A stretch of 64,000 nt of DNA from Folioceros fuciformis (Eukaryota; Anthocerotophyta; Anthocerotopsida; Anthocerotales). The stretch covers positions 52,691 through 116,690 of the forward strand of contig JBNGIO010006005.1 of the NCBI GenBank assembly GCA_049999805.1. Direction: 5' to 3'. The notes below the pieces were generated by a model. The model was not told where the DNA came from and did no database searches. It was given only the letters and a program-made list of their open reading frames with translations. Positions 11,059 through 21,555 of this stretch are shown in pieces. Positions within the stretch are counted from its first letter, which is position 1. Each line of letters starts with the position of its first letter. Position numbers and translations under genes: made by a program.

Positions 11059-12782
11059 TTACGCTCGCAGAGTTATGTCTGCACTGAGGAAAATCTGGCC
11101 ATGGCTGAGCCAGTGATTTCTGTCAGCAGCCAGGTCCTTGAAGTCTAGGCCGAACAGGTCACCACATCTCACCAGGTGACTGTCCTGGTGGAACGTGTGC
11201 CTGGCATGAAACCTGTGGACAAATGAAGACTGCTGCTGGGACCAGAGGAAGACGTTCAGCTCTGCCACCACAGGTCTGCCAGAAGGCGGAGCCGAGCACA
11301 TGGCCAGATCAAGGGCCACTCTCAGGTTCTTGGCCACCTGCCGGATCCGAAATGCGAAGCCGATGCCGGAGAGTCGGAAGGACTCGTAACTTAGGGCTGT
11401 GCCGGAATCTGTGCACTTTTCCAGCTCTTCCAAGGTGGCGCTGAACCTTATGGAAGCTGCGGGCTGGGGCTGCTCCAGACACATGGCCTGCACGGGCCTG
11501 GGGTAACCGGTCCGCTCCTCGAACCTCCTATGCTGCAGCAGAGGCTGCCGGAACCGTTGCTTCATGTCCAGGGACGCGGTCCTGAATCTGAGGCCTTCTA
11601 TCACCAGCTTCTGGCACTCGGGGCTGGAAAGCTCAGGGTGCTCGATGAGGCCGCTCAGGACGTCCGCCTTCATGAACGGAAATCTGATGAGGGGAGCCAG
11701 CTTGTCCATGGTCCGCACGCGGCTCTCTTCGCCTTCGCCTGCATTCTCCCTCACCCATAGAATCAGAGCGTAGAACGCTGTCTCCTCCCTTTCCACCGGA
11801 AGCTCATTGCTGCGTAGTAGAGCTTCCAGCGCGGATTGGGGCAGGCTCTTGAGGTCCCTCAGCACCTCCTTGTCGCTGTGGTGCCGGGAGTTGACGAAGC
11901 TGAGGTTCTTGAAGCGCCGAATGAGGATGCACGTGCACGTTTCCACCAGAGAGCGCAGCTCGGGAGATCTCCGCGCTGTCTCTGCCCCCTCTATGATTTG
12001 AACGGCGTGACCAAACTCCAGGCTTGCGGTTTGCAGCTTCTGTAAGCAAGCTCGTGACAGATTTTGGACGAGGAATTGCTCGGCGAGAAGCCAGAGGCCG
12101 ATTGATTCCTCCACGTTGCTGGCTGCTGCATCTTTTCTGCTGTACACGAATTCTAGCAGCCTCAAAAACAGCTTCCTCTCTGCGGGCAAGGCAATCCAAA
12201 CACAGTGTGTAGAGGGGGTTGGAACTCGGACTGGATCCGGAACGTCAGCTTTGGCAAGGACAGTCGCATCACACGCAGTGCAGGCGTTGTACGATACCTT
12301 CGGCCTTGATGTGAATGTCAACTATTTTCGAGTCGGACTCCTGGAATCCATAGCCTCCGAAGAGTGTCAGAAAGTATTGGGACTGATTTGCCAGAATCGC
12401 AGAGTTCACGGGTAACTGCAGGATCTCCTCCTCCACGTGGTCCTCGCCCTCTGTCATGTCAGGCCACCAAGCGCTAACGTGATGAGATGCATTCAACAAA
12501 CGGCCACTGCAGCTAGCAGCATCAGCATCAGCATCTGAATTTAATAGCTCTCACATAACGAAGCATGTGTGTTGAAGTATGGAACATGATACCGCTGTGA
12601 CCACGATTTTGGAGAGTAGTCCCTGGAGATATGATAACTCTGAGAGTTCTGTCGGAGAAGCGTGGATGAAACCTGGCAAATTCGAAGTTGTCACCGCTTG
12701 ATCCAGAGGGCAGTAGGTGATGCAGTGGAGCCTTAGCTTCGGGCAGGCTGAGTTTGTTCCCAGCTGTAGTCCGCCGATCCAT
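11059..12782 (-). CDS. POB1-like BTB/POZ-BACK protein, three exons
   Basis: These proteins act as substrate adaptors of CUL3 ubiquitin ligases (POB1/LRB group). The model on the minus strand is 12593-12782, 12298-12450 and 11059-12179, with all phases closing, giving 487 aa. Exon 1 carries the N-terminal signature of the group (FSDRTLRV, compare the NFSDR motif of POB1). Exon 2 carries the first half of the BTB fold (LPVNSAILANQSQYFLTLF, FQESDS). Exon 3 opens with the rest of the BTB (LFLRLLEFVYSRKD), followed by a BACK domain (LPQSALEALLRSNEL, FYALILWVREN, PLIRFPFM) and the C-terminal POB1-type beta-rich region ending in a LSADITLRA tail. The inserted acidic loop typical of angiosperm POB1 is very short here. 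The start at 12782 is the only in-frame ATG upstream of FSDR. The exon 1-2 junction is the least certain. Confidence 0.82.
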
Positions 12783-13797
12783 TTGTGCGCAGCCGCCAAG
12801 AGCCAAGTGCTGATCAGCTCCCAGGATAAGTACGGGTTCTTCAAGAAATCGTGCCGGCAAAGAGATGCATTTTCACCTCCTGCCAGCAATCAACCAAGAC
12901 TTCCTCCGTCGGATCGGAGGTAAGGCAGGAGGAGGAAGAAGCAGGAGAGAAAATGAAACCTTTCCTACTGGGCGGCTATGAAGGAAAGAGCTGTTGGGAG
13001 ATGCTGGATACGACAGCCAACGTCCAGCGGACACCATTAACATTGGCAAAGCGTGGTAGATGGTGATTATTACCTTCACAACTGGCATTGGAAGTGACGC
13101 TTTCCTCATCAAGAAATCTTTTCACTATGCCTTTGAGTAGATCTTACTGCAAAATTCCTTGGAAGCATAAAGACGACAAAATCGAGGTGCTTGCGCTTGG
13201 CTCGATGCGAGGGCAGCCGGCGACTGTTTGCCACTTCCTGGTAGAGAATGGTGGAGACTTCCCTTCCCTTCCCGGGTGACTTCCGGAGCATAAAAAAGAT
13301 GGACCCTGCAACGTGCTGCAAAACTAATTTTGGGCTACCAACTGGATCATCCACGGCCAGAGTTGTCCACCTTCTCGTCCCTTTTATCCCTTCAGTTTTG
13401 AAGCTCGAAAAATATATGTCCAAGCCATTATGCCTACTGCATTATTGATTTGTTAATATTTAACCCATTTTATTATTATTATTATTATTATTATATTTTA
13501 AATAAATAAATACAGAAAATGAAATGCTGGCCACAATTCTTACATGGCTGTGCAGTTTGATTGGATGAAGAAAATATGATTAATTTGAGTTTATCCATTT
13601 TATTTTTTATTTTCTGCCTAAAGACGAATGAAGTTGATTCTCAAGATTATATATATATATATTTTATTTTGGTCACTAGAATGATTAAATAGTATATCAA
13701 AATTTAAAAAATAATGTCTCAAAATAATTCAGAAAGCTTATTTCACCTCCTTTTCTAAGGAAGGGTTAAGGAGTCTCATGGGCCTCTTCCTAGAAAA

Positions 13798-13929
13798 TCA
13801 ATATGGCCAAGCATTAAGAGCCCTTCTTTCATATTCATCAATCAATATGGCCAAGCATTAAGAGCCCTTCTTTCATACTCATCAATCAATATGGCCAAGC
13901 ATTAAGAGTCCTTCTTTCATACTCATCTA
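13798..13929. repeat. tandem repeat, 3 x 44 bp
   Basis: Three near-identical 44-bp units beginning TCAATATGGCCAAGC, starting at 13798, 13842 and 13886, differing at only a few positions. Confidence 0.92.
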
Positions 13930-14540
13930 TCCCTAGGTCTTTTCGGGCTCATATTCGCTCTTGTTTAAGTAAAGGAATGAACTCTAGGATTTTTGCTCGA
14001 CCTTGTATCCAAGTGTTGAGAATTGCACCATCAACTTTTCACACCACGATGAGATTTCTCTTAGGTTTGACCCACCACTTGGCTTTTTTCTCTCTCTACA
14101 TGTGTTGTGGGGTTGTCATTGTCAACATAGGGTCCCATCTAGCATGTTGTTCCGTCGGGGGGGGGGCACAACATTGCTGTGCATGATGCAGTTCAGGATG
14201 TCATGTTCTCAATGGCTAGGGAATGTAGGTTTCTTTCCTATAGAGAACGTTCATATACTTTGCGTGATAGGGTTTTACTTAGAGCCAACCTTTTTTTCAC
14301 TAGAGGGAAACATGTTTGTGCCGCAGATGTAGGTGTTATGATAGTGGGATTCAATTTTAGGAGCACATCATCATCAACCTCCTTGGATGAGCAGCAACAA
14401 CGGAGGGTTGTGCAATCACTGAAGTCCATAATTATTCTCCCCTGCAAGACATACATACATTTATCCCCCTTGCGTTTGACACTCGTGGGGCTATGGGCAA
14501 GGAATTTTCAAGGCTTATCAAAGAATGCGCCAAGGTTTAC

Positions 14541-14645
14541 TGGAGCAATAGAAATGGCGTTCACGCTCTTTCAACTGGAGCAATAGAAATGGCGTTCATG
14601 CTCTTTCATCTGGAGCAATAGAAATGGCGTTCACGCTCTTTCATC
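14541..14645. repeat. tandem repeat, 3 x 35 bp
   Basis: Three 35-bp units beginning TGGAGCAATAGAAATGGCG at 14541, 14576 and 14611, with single-base differences. The array overlaps the end of the open frame at 14179-14586, suggesting that the frame ends in repeat DNA. Confidence 0.92.
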
Positions 14646-15207
14646 TGTGATGGCCTTCTTTCCTGTGTGGTGGCCTTCTTTTGACAACATTATGATATTT
14701 TGGGAGCAGTAGGTAGTTTTTGAGAATGATGTTTGAAGGGGCTAGTACCTTTTTGGCTTTTGGCCCTGCTTAGGTTGTTCTTCAAATCTTTGGAGTGGAT
14801 GGTACTTTCCATTTCTTTTTCAATAAAAAATACTCTTAAAATTTTATAAAATTTTATTATATATATTTATTTATTATAATTTATCTATTCATATTACTTT
14901 AGTTATATTGTTTATACTCATAATAGGTGAAGATGATTTGGCCATGGATTTTGTTGAATTTGTCTAAAAACAAAGTCCTATTGTCTATTGGATCATGAAT
15001 TTTGAATCCACTAATTATAAAGAAATATTACATCGATAAAACCAACAGAAACTAGCACATATACATGCCACATATGGAAGTTTGCAATGATATCATTCTA
15101 TTTCTTTTAGTAATGAATATTATAATATAAAACTATTATTATTTTTAAAATTGTTTTCAATATTAGTCAACAATTTTATTCTTTTCAACTTTTGTCCAGA
15201 CATCAGC

Positions 15208-15214
15208 TATAAAG
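15208..15214 (+). promoter_or_regulatory. candidate TATA box of the Gnk2 gene
   Basis: TATAAAG lies 52 bp before the ATG at 15266. Position and sequence suit a TATA box with a very short leader, but the surroundings are AT-rich, so chance is possible. Confidence 0.3.
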
Positions 15215-15265
15215 AAAACCCAAACTTTTGTGATCTTATAGGGTGGTGAGAAAGGTGTGAAAGTC

Positions 15266-15754
15266 ATGGGATATGTTAGATCACTTATTTTTCTCTACTA
15301 TACCATAATAATATTAATTTCATCTATATTGGGTCAAAAGATATGTATATGTGGATTGCCTCAATTTCCTTTTGTGGGCAAAACTTGTGTTGGGTTTGCA
15401 GGTCCAAATATATACGATAATGCTGTTGCAAAGCTTATTGATAATTTGGCTATAAATACCACGACTCAAAGTCAAAACAATTGTCTTATAACCTCGAAAG
15501 AGGTAGCAACAACTGTAGATGTGCACATGCGAGCTATTGGTGAAGGTTGTTGTGTACAAGCTTTACTTCAAGATGAGTGTGTTCAGTGTCTACAAGAAAT
15601 CAAATCACATATATTCAAAGAATGTGGGCCTGCTTTTGCTGCAACATATGAGTTAAGTGGATGTATAATAAAATATACAGTTACCACGAATAGAGAGAGT
15701 CTTTATTTTGACTTTGGCCCAATTGATGAGAAGAAATTTGAGAAAATATTTTAA
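15266..15754 (+). CDS. secreted single-domain Gnk2/DUF26 (ginkbilobin-like) protein
   Basis: A small intronless gene of 162 aa. Residues 1-23 form a hydrophobic signal peptide (IFLYYTIIILISSILG). The rest is one Gnk2 domain with the hallmark C-x8-C-x2-C motif (CCVQALLQDECVQC), preceded by other paired cysteines and followed by CGPAF and a late Cys. Single-domain Gnk2 proteins are extracellular; Ginkgo Gnk2 binds mannose and is antifungal, and the same domain is doubled in cysteine-rich receptor kinases and plasmodesmal PDLPs. No kinase or membrane anchor follows. The ATG at 15266 is chosen over an upstream in-frame GTG. The gene sits in AT-rich DNA and its codons are markedly AT-rich compared with all other genes here, suggesting a different history or isochore. 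Antifungal activity is inference. Confidence 0.85.
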   Translation: MGYVRSLIFLYYTIIILISSILGQKICICGLPQFPFVGKTCVGFAGPNIYDNAVAKLIDNLAINTTTQSQNNCLITSKEVATTVDVHMRAIGEGCCVQALLQDECVQCLQEIKSHIFKECGPAFAATYELSGCIIKYTVTTNRESLYFDFGPIDEKKFEKIF

Positions 15755-17281
15755 TGTAATGAATTTTAGTTATCCTGTTCACTCGTGTATATATATATAT
15801 ATATATATTAATATAATTATATAACTTTAAAAAATATAAATTAAATATAGGAGAAATTAAGAAAGGATTACAAGGTAAAGTTTTTTAATATTATGAATAA
15901 TAGAAAATATTTTAAATGAATAAAAAAAATAAAGCCCTCCTATGGAATACCGGAGGCTCCTTTTTAATATAGGCTCCTTTTTTTGATGGAATACTTAGAA
16001 TATATGTGAATATTCTATGACATCTAAGGAATATTCCTGTATACACCGTATAACAATTTTGTTTAAATATCTCTAACCTCTTTGTGGACTGAAAGAGACA
16101 CAACGGTTTTCTTAAGTTTCTGGCATAGCATTCCAGAACAATCGGGAGCTCCTGAATCTCTTCCCGTCCTCGCTGCGCACACTACTAGTGCACAGTGCTA
16201 GTAGCGGGTGAATTTGATGTCTGGGTGCTTGGAAACAGGCTAACACCAAAAGCGTGGTTCTGAATCCAGAGGGGAGCGAGGACCAGACCACTTGGCATGA
16301 ATTCCGCCCCAACCGGCCGGTTTCTCCCGAGCACTTGCAAGGTGATGATTTTAGCATCTGACATGCTCCAGCTGGATGCAAGAGCAAGTGCAGCACCAAG
16401 CAGCTTGGAATCCACCCCCGCCGGCTTACACCGGTCGTCGAACCAGAGGACCTGCTTAGACTTCCTGTTTCGAGCCTCCTGAGATTGACTGCGATCTTGG
16501 AGCAATGCAAAGTCCAACGCAAACTTCTCCCACAAGAATTGCTGGTCGATGGAAGGCCAGCTAGAACTCCAGTTGCATGGATACCAAATGGGCAGCCAAA
16601 TTGCTACACCTGGCAGCTTTGTTGTGTGCCAACATCTGCTTCTGTGAAGTCAGCTGGGTGAAAGGCCTCCTTAGCAAGCCTGTCACCCTCCACACAGCCA
16701 TGGCTCTCGCATGAACCTACGGATGCTGTGTCCCCCCACTCGCCCCAGAGCTTGCTCTAGAGCTACACCTGGCTGGGACCCATCCCGATCGGGACACCTA
16801 CTTTGTGCCCTATGACTGCAGCGGGCACAAACATTATCTTTGCACCGAATACCGCCGCCCTAAAATTTCTATGAAAGAACCCTGATCCGTATCGGTATTC
16901 TGTATTTGCCTATGATGTTTTAAGAACAAGAAGAGTAAGTAACTTTCGTTTACTCCAACTTCCATGTTCTTTTATTGGCTGTTCCCTTTAACATGGGCTT
17001 TCTTTCTATATTTATTAATTTTAAATAAAAATGAGTTATTTTCTCTTTTTTAAAGCAAAATAGACTAGACATAAAGAAGGGTTAGGTGCTACGAAGGCAA
17101 ATTGGACGGCTCCTAAACAATCCATACGTTACTGTATCAATAATAATTGGACAAAGATGTCGCTGTTTTCCGACAAAGACTAATTCTACCAAACGCGGAA
17201 GCGTAGAGGGTGAAGGAAGCAAGGCTCCGGTTGAGACTGGGAGGATGGAATGATCTTGGGACGGAGTTGAGTGTGACGAGC
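15755..17281. other. spacer between Gnk2 and EamA genes
   Basis: AT-rich to about 16080, including an AT dinucleotide run near 15790-15808. A GC-richer patch follows at 16110-16800. Its minus strand has an open reading frame at about 16185-16600 that I cannot assign. No other gene is seen. Confidence 0.45.
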
Positions 17282-19170
17282 ATGGCAGGCTGTTGGCGCG
17301 CCGTGGGCCCTTCTGTAGGCGGGCTGTCCATGGCTCCCGGATGGCAGGGCTTGTTGCAACCCTGCACAGTGTGCCCCTTCACCTGTGCGCCTGCCCAGAA
17401 GCTGAGGAGGCTTGTGAAAGGGAAGCAGCTCCAGCGTTCTAGATTTCCTCCACCATCCCGAATGGTTGTGGTGGGAATGGGATTGCAGGCTGACAATGAG
17501 GACGTGACTGTAGCAACGGACGACGAAGGTTTTAAGACAGCAGTCACTGTTTGATGCTGTGGACTGGACTGGGCTGGCCTGGCCTGGGGTGTTTTGCGTT
17601 TTCTGAGAGGGGATTCCCGCCCCGCAGGTGTGAATTTTTCTGGCCAGGGGCCGGAAGATGAGGGGCTGGCCTCGCTCCAGGAGGAGAAGAGGAAGATGGA
17701 AATCCAAGCTCGTCTTTTGCTTTTCCTGGTGCCTATCATGTGGGGAACCTATGCTCCTTCAATGCGCTTCATCTACGCGCAACCAGTCGCGCCCTCTCCC
17801 AGTGTACTGACCTTCACTCGGAAAGGTTTGTTGCAAGTATGGCGCTTTGGAGGATGGTATGCGTGAGGACGCGTGCGCTGTACTGCTTTCCTGCCTCTCT
17901 CACACTGTCGGGCTTGTGCAATGCTGTGGTGCAGTCTTGTCTGTACTGTTCGTCTTCTTCGTGCTCCCAGCTGGGCAATCAGGAGAGGATAGTATTACGC
18001 CCACATCAGGCTCGTACGGAGCATCCAATTCTGATGTCCCACAATCGTCCCTGCTGGGAGAAGCTGGCATGGAGTGGGCAGCTGCTGCGGAACTGGGCCT
18101 GGAAAGCTTCCTGGGCACTGCATTGCAAGTGGGTCGGCTTTCCTTTGCCCACATTTTATGCCTGCTCCGTTGTGCTTCCTTTGTCTCATGAGCTCTCATC
18201 AGACAGTGGGGTTGGAGAGCACGACGGCCACCAGGGCATCATTTCTGCTGCAGTCCATCACCATCTTCGTGCCGCTGCTATCGGCGGCGTTTGGAGCGAA
18301 AGTGAGCCTCACAATGTGGGTCGCTGCGACCATAGCGCTGTGTGGCGTCACCTTCCTCACCTTATCCCGTGGAGAGGTACCTGTGGACGAGCTGTTTAGT
18401 AGTGTGTGCAGGTAGACGAGTCTCGGGTCTCCGTTTCTACTGCTCCCTGCTGCCTTTAGTCCATCCTCAGACCAGCAGTCTTGCCTGGCTGCAGCGGCGA
18501 TCTAGAATGCTCGGGGTTGCACATCAGCGTGGGAGATTTGGCCGTACTGGGAGCAGCGGCCTTCTACGCGCTTGGCACAGTTAGACTGGGCTTTCATGCT
18601 ATTCAAGTGAACCCAGTGCAGCTGGCCGGGAAGGTGATAGCTGTCACTTCCGTCTTCTCCGCCTTCTGGGTGCTGTTGGATCTTAGCAGAGCTGTATTAG
18701 ATGGTATTCCCGTGAACACAAGCTATCCATTTCGGATCCAGAGTATGCAGGAACAGAGGAAGAGGCAGAGGCTGACAGTACGTTGCCATTGTTGCAGGGC
18801 AAGAGCTCGGAGCCGGGTGGGAGGGCCTGGGGACGTGGAGCGTGTTAGGTGCCGTCATCTTCTCTGCTATCGTGCCTGGAACCCTGGCAGCTGTGGCCCA
18901 AACTACGGGCCAGAAAATTGTCCCTGCTTCTGAGGCCCAGGTATACCAACCTTAACCTCTTGTGTCTTGTTGCAAACACTGGCAGAGCCGAGTATGACGT
19001 GATCTGGTTGCCAGGTGTACTTCTCTCTCCAACCCTTGTGGTCTGCGGCATTTGCATCCCTTTGGCTGGACGAGAGACTCAGCCCCTCGGGCTGGATAGC
19101 AGGAATCGTGGTGCTTTCTGCCGGTCTTCTGGCAAGTTATGATACTCAAAGGACAAAGAGTGGAGCGTGA
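17282..19170 (+). CDS. EamA-family (DMT) transporter, probably plastid envelope, seven exons
   Basis: A multi-pass carrier of the drug/metabolite transporter superfamily with two EamA repeats. Exons are 17282-17528, 17628-17825, 17935-18128, 18203-18411, 18495-18703, 18798-18940 and 19015-19170. Phases close to 451 aa. Exon 1 is rich in Arg, Ser and Pro and lacks acidic residues at first, like a transit peptide. The first membrane helix is LLLFLVPIMWGTYAPSMRF. The EamA signature follows in exon 4 (TTATRASFLLQSITIFVPLL), and the second repeat contains GDLAVLGAAAFYALGTVRLG and, in the last exon, the typical end QPLWSAAFASLWLDERL followed by a final helix. It resembles the plant plastid EamA proteins of unknown substrate. 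Introns are only 74-109 nt. It converges on the next transporter gene with a gap of 158 bp. Confidence 0.87.
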
Positions 19171-19328
19171 CGGAGACAGAGAACTTCGAGATAGCTGTAG
19201 GAGGACCCCAAAATTATATTATATCTTCCTCTCACACAGTGGAAGAAAAACCCCCGTGCGTTCTGTACAATGTGGTACAAGGAAGGCAACAGAGCGTTTC
19301 AATGTCGACGAGTTACCAACACACAATA

Positions 19329-21555
19329 TCACCTGCTAGGGTGCACTCCGGCTATCGAGTGCAACAGAAGATCATCCTCATTGAACTCCACGTCGCCAAG
19401 AATATCTTCCATGGAAATTTCTTTGCTGGGGTCAAGCAACTCCTCCGCGGAATGCCTGTGTTGATGTTGCATGTCGAACATGGTGATGACCGTGGTCGCA
19501 AGCATCACCAGCTGGAAATCACTCAAGAACAGCTGATCAGTTATCGACTTACACCTGATTCCTTTTTTTTGTGGAAAACTCAGACGCCACTCACAGATCC
19601 GAAGAGCCCCACGACTTTGCTAACAGCGCCGGCGCTCCTTACTCCTGTGCTCATTCGATTCACCATCGTCTGCTTACAGCGAACATAATTAGTTAGGCTA
19701 GGCTGTACCTCTTGGATGGAGGCAGGGGCGTTAGCCTGAAAGGTTTCCTCATGGCACCTGATGAATCATCACACATATCAGAGCTCCACACAGGCGCAAC
19801 ATGTATGACATGAGGAATGCCACAGCAGCTCCAAACTGCACCAGAGTTTACAGTATAGTGAGACAACTGAGTCTACATATGCACAACCTTGAAACAAAAA
19901 CACTCAAGCCAAAGCACACATCCGAGGTGGGCTGGGTACTCACAAGGGAAATAAGAAAGACGCTAAGAAGGGATAAAGGGTGCCTGGAGAAAAAATTCAG
20001 GGCACTAAGAACATGCCTCTCCAGCAAAAAAGCTGTTCTGGAAAATCAACAAAACAAATCAAATTACAAGAGCACAAGGTCTGAAACGGTGCAAGGCACC
20101 AAGTCTCGGTCTCAACATCATCGGCATTACATATAGTTACCCACACTTCATATGCAAATGAGCATTACCAGTCAGATTGATGGACGACGCAATTAGCGAG
20201 ATGAAGAGGACCTGATCCAAAACAGTCGTATTGAACTCCCTAAACAGCTTTTCCTGGAAGGTCTGGTTGAGCCCGAGAGTGCTGTACAAATAACCACAAG
20301 GAATACATTTACACCACCACCATATGACAGCCACAGGTTTATGCACACTGATCATGAACATGCTGTAGTATATCAACCAGGGGAACTGTGGGCGGGCAGC
20401 CTGAAAGAATGTGACTGAAAACTGGGCAAGAAATTGGCACAAGTCACATTCAGCCACAACTGAAACGGACAGGTACGTCCTGTACATGGAGCTACTTACA
20501 CACCCAAGATATAGCAACGCCAAGGGTAATCCACCGAATGAGTGGTACCACTGAGCCTTACTCTCGTTTGCTGATGTGCCCTGGAAGTAAATCGATCGCA
20601 GAGTCAGCATAGATCGGGTGCACACATTGAATAGAACTAAGCGTCGTGTTGTGGCAGGGAAGTCGTGAAAAATCGGTTACCCATGGCGTGACAGAAGTCA
20701 TACACCCCAGAATAAAAATTACACCGATCAGCCAGCTCCTCCAAGAATAGGTGACCTTCATCAGCCCCATTTGCCACACCTAACAAGACACAAAAGATTT
20801 TTCAGGCCCATCCTTGCACAACAGCGCGTGACTGAAAAGGGCCGGCAATGCCCATGCGGCATGAGACACATCGAAAGCAGTACCATGACAGCGACAACAA
20901 TGAAGCACTGCCATGAAAGATTCACCGACGCATTTAGCTGGCCCAGCTGATGACAAAAATGACGATGAGTCAGAAATTGGACTTCTGTGAGACAAAGAAG
21001 ATATACATGAAAACAGCACACGGATGTCTGTACCTTCATCTCAAATCCAGCTGCAACAGCACCCGAAATGGCTATAATCACATACGAGTATATCGGAGCA
21101 GCAGGAACGAATTCCCTGGACTGGACCTGCAGCAAGAATCAAATCATCCCCCCACACCAACCACACCAGAAAAGGCGGCCTTCAGGGACAGTGAGAGCTC
21201 TGGCAAATACCACAGTCAAGACCGTCGCAGCTAGCGTGGTGATGACACTGGTGCAAAGGTTGGTGAAAGACGAAAAAGCGAGAAAGCTCTCCTTGTCCGT
21301 CCCATAGGTTTGGGCCGCAGCCAAGGCCTGCGGCAGCATCGAAAAGCGAGCATCATGCATCAGGCAAGACAATCCCGCGTGGTAACACAACTGAGGCCCC
21401 CCGAGACTCACCTTGGTTAACCCCCGCGAGGTAAGCTGCAACACTCCCACGGCCAGAGCGGCCAGCGTGAGCTTCACCCATTCCCGACGCAGCAGAGCCC
21501 CGAGCTGCTGCACACGCGCCTCCGGCAGGGCCAGCGCGTTGCGCAGCCCGTCCAT
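19329..21555 (-). CDS. UAA/SLC35B-type nucleotide-sugar or PAPS transporter-like protein
   Basis: A divergent member of the UAA family (Golgi/ER antiporters for nucleotide sugars or PAPS), also in the DMT superfamily. A model with closing phases uses minus-strand exons 21412-21555, 21190-21327, 21034-21126, 20884-20946, 20681-20779, 20504-20580, 20169-20281, 19944-20032, 19758-19835, 19595-19669 and 19329-19511, giving 383 aa. Family-like blocks in order are KLTLAALAVGVLQ, DKESFLAFSSFTNLC, FVPAAPIYSYVIIAISG, SWLIGVIFILGC, TFQEKLFREF, FFSRHPLSLLSVFL and FGAAVAFLMSYMLR. The normally near-invariant block between YEAL and IPVM is strongly altered (exon 4), and the segment before FGAAV is disrupted (see findings). 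The C-terminus is an acidic tail after a last helix. It could be functional and diverged, or decaying. The last three exons are the weakest. Confidence 0.62.

Larger units (their letters stand above)
12783..15265. other. AT-rich spacer with triplicated repeats
   Basis: Contains microsatellites (TTA-type at about 13470-13493; TA-type near 13650), a 3 x 44 bp and a 3 x 35 bp tandem array, and a possible element fragment at 14179-14586. There is no other supported gene. AT content rises steeply from 13440, and again at 14820-15240 just before the Gnk2 gene. Confidence 0.55.

Noticed and set aside
13109-13423. Minus-strand open frame of 104 codons.
   Set aside because: No family resemblance, no exon partners found.
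16112-16600. Minus-strand open frame containing the stretch LLGAALALASSWSMSDAKII.
   Set aside because: It reads somewhat like protein and extends upstream without ATG, but I could not match it to any family, and it is isolated between AT-rich segments. Possibly a gene fragment; not enough to annotate.
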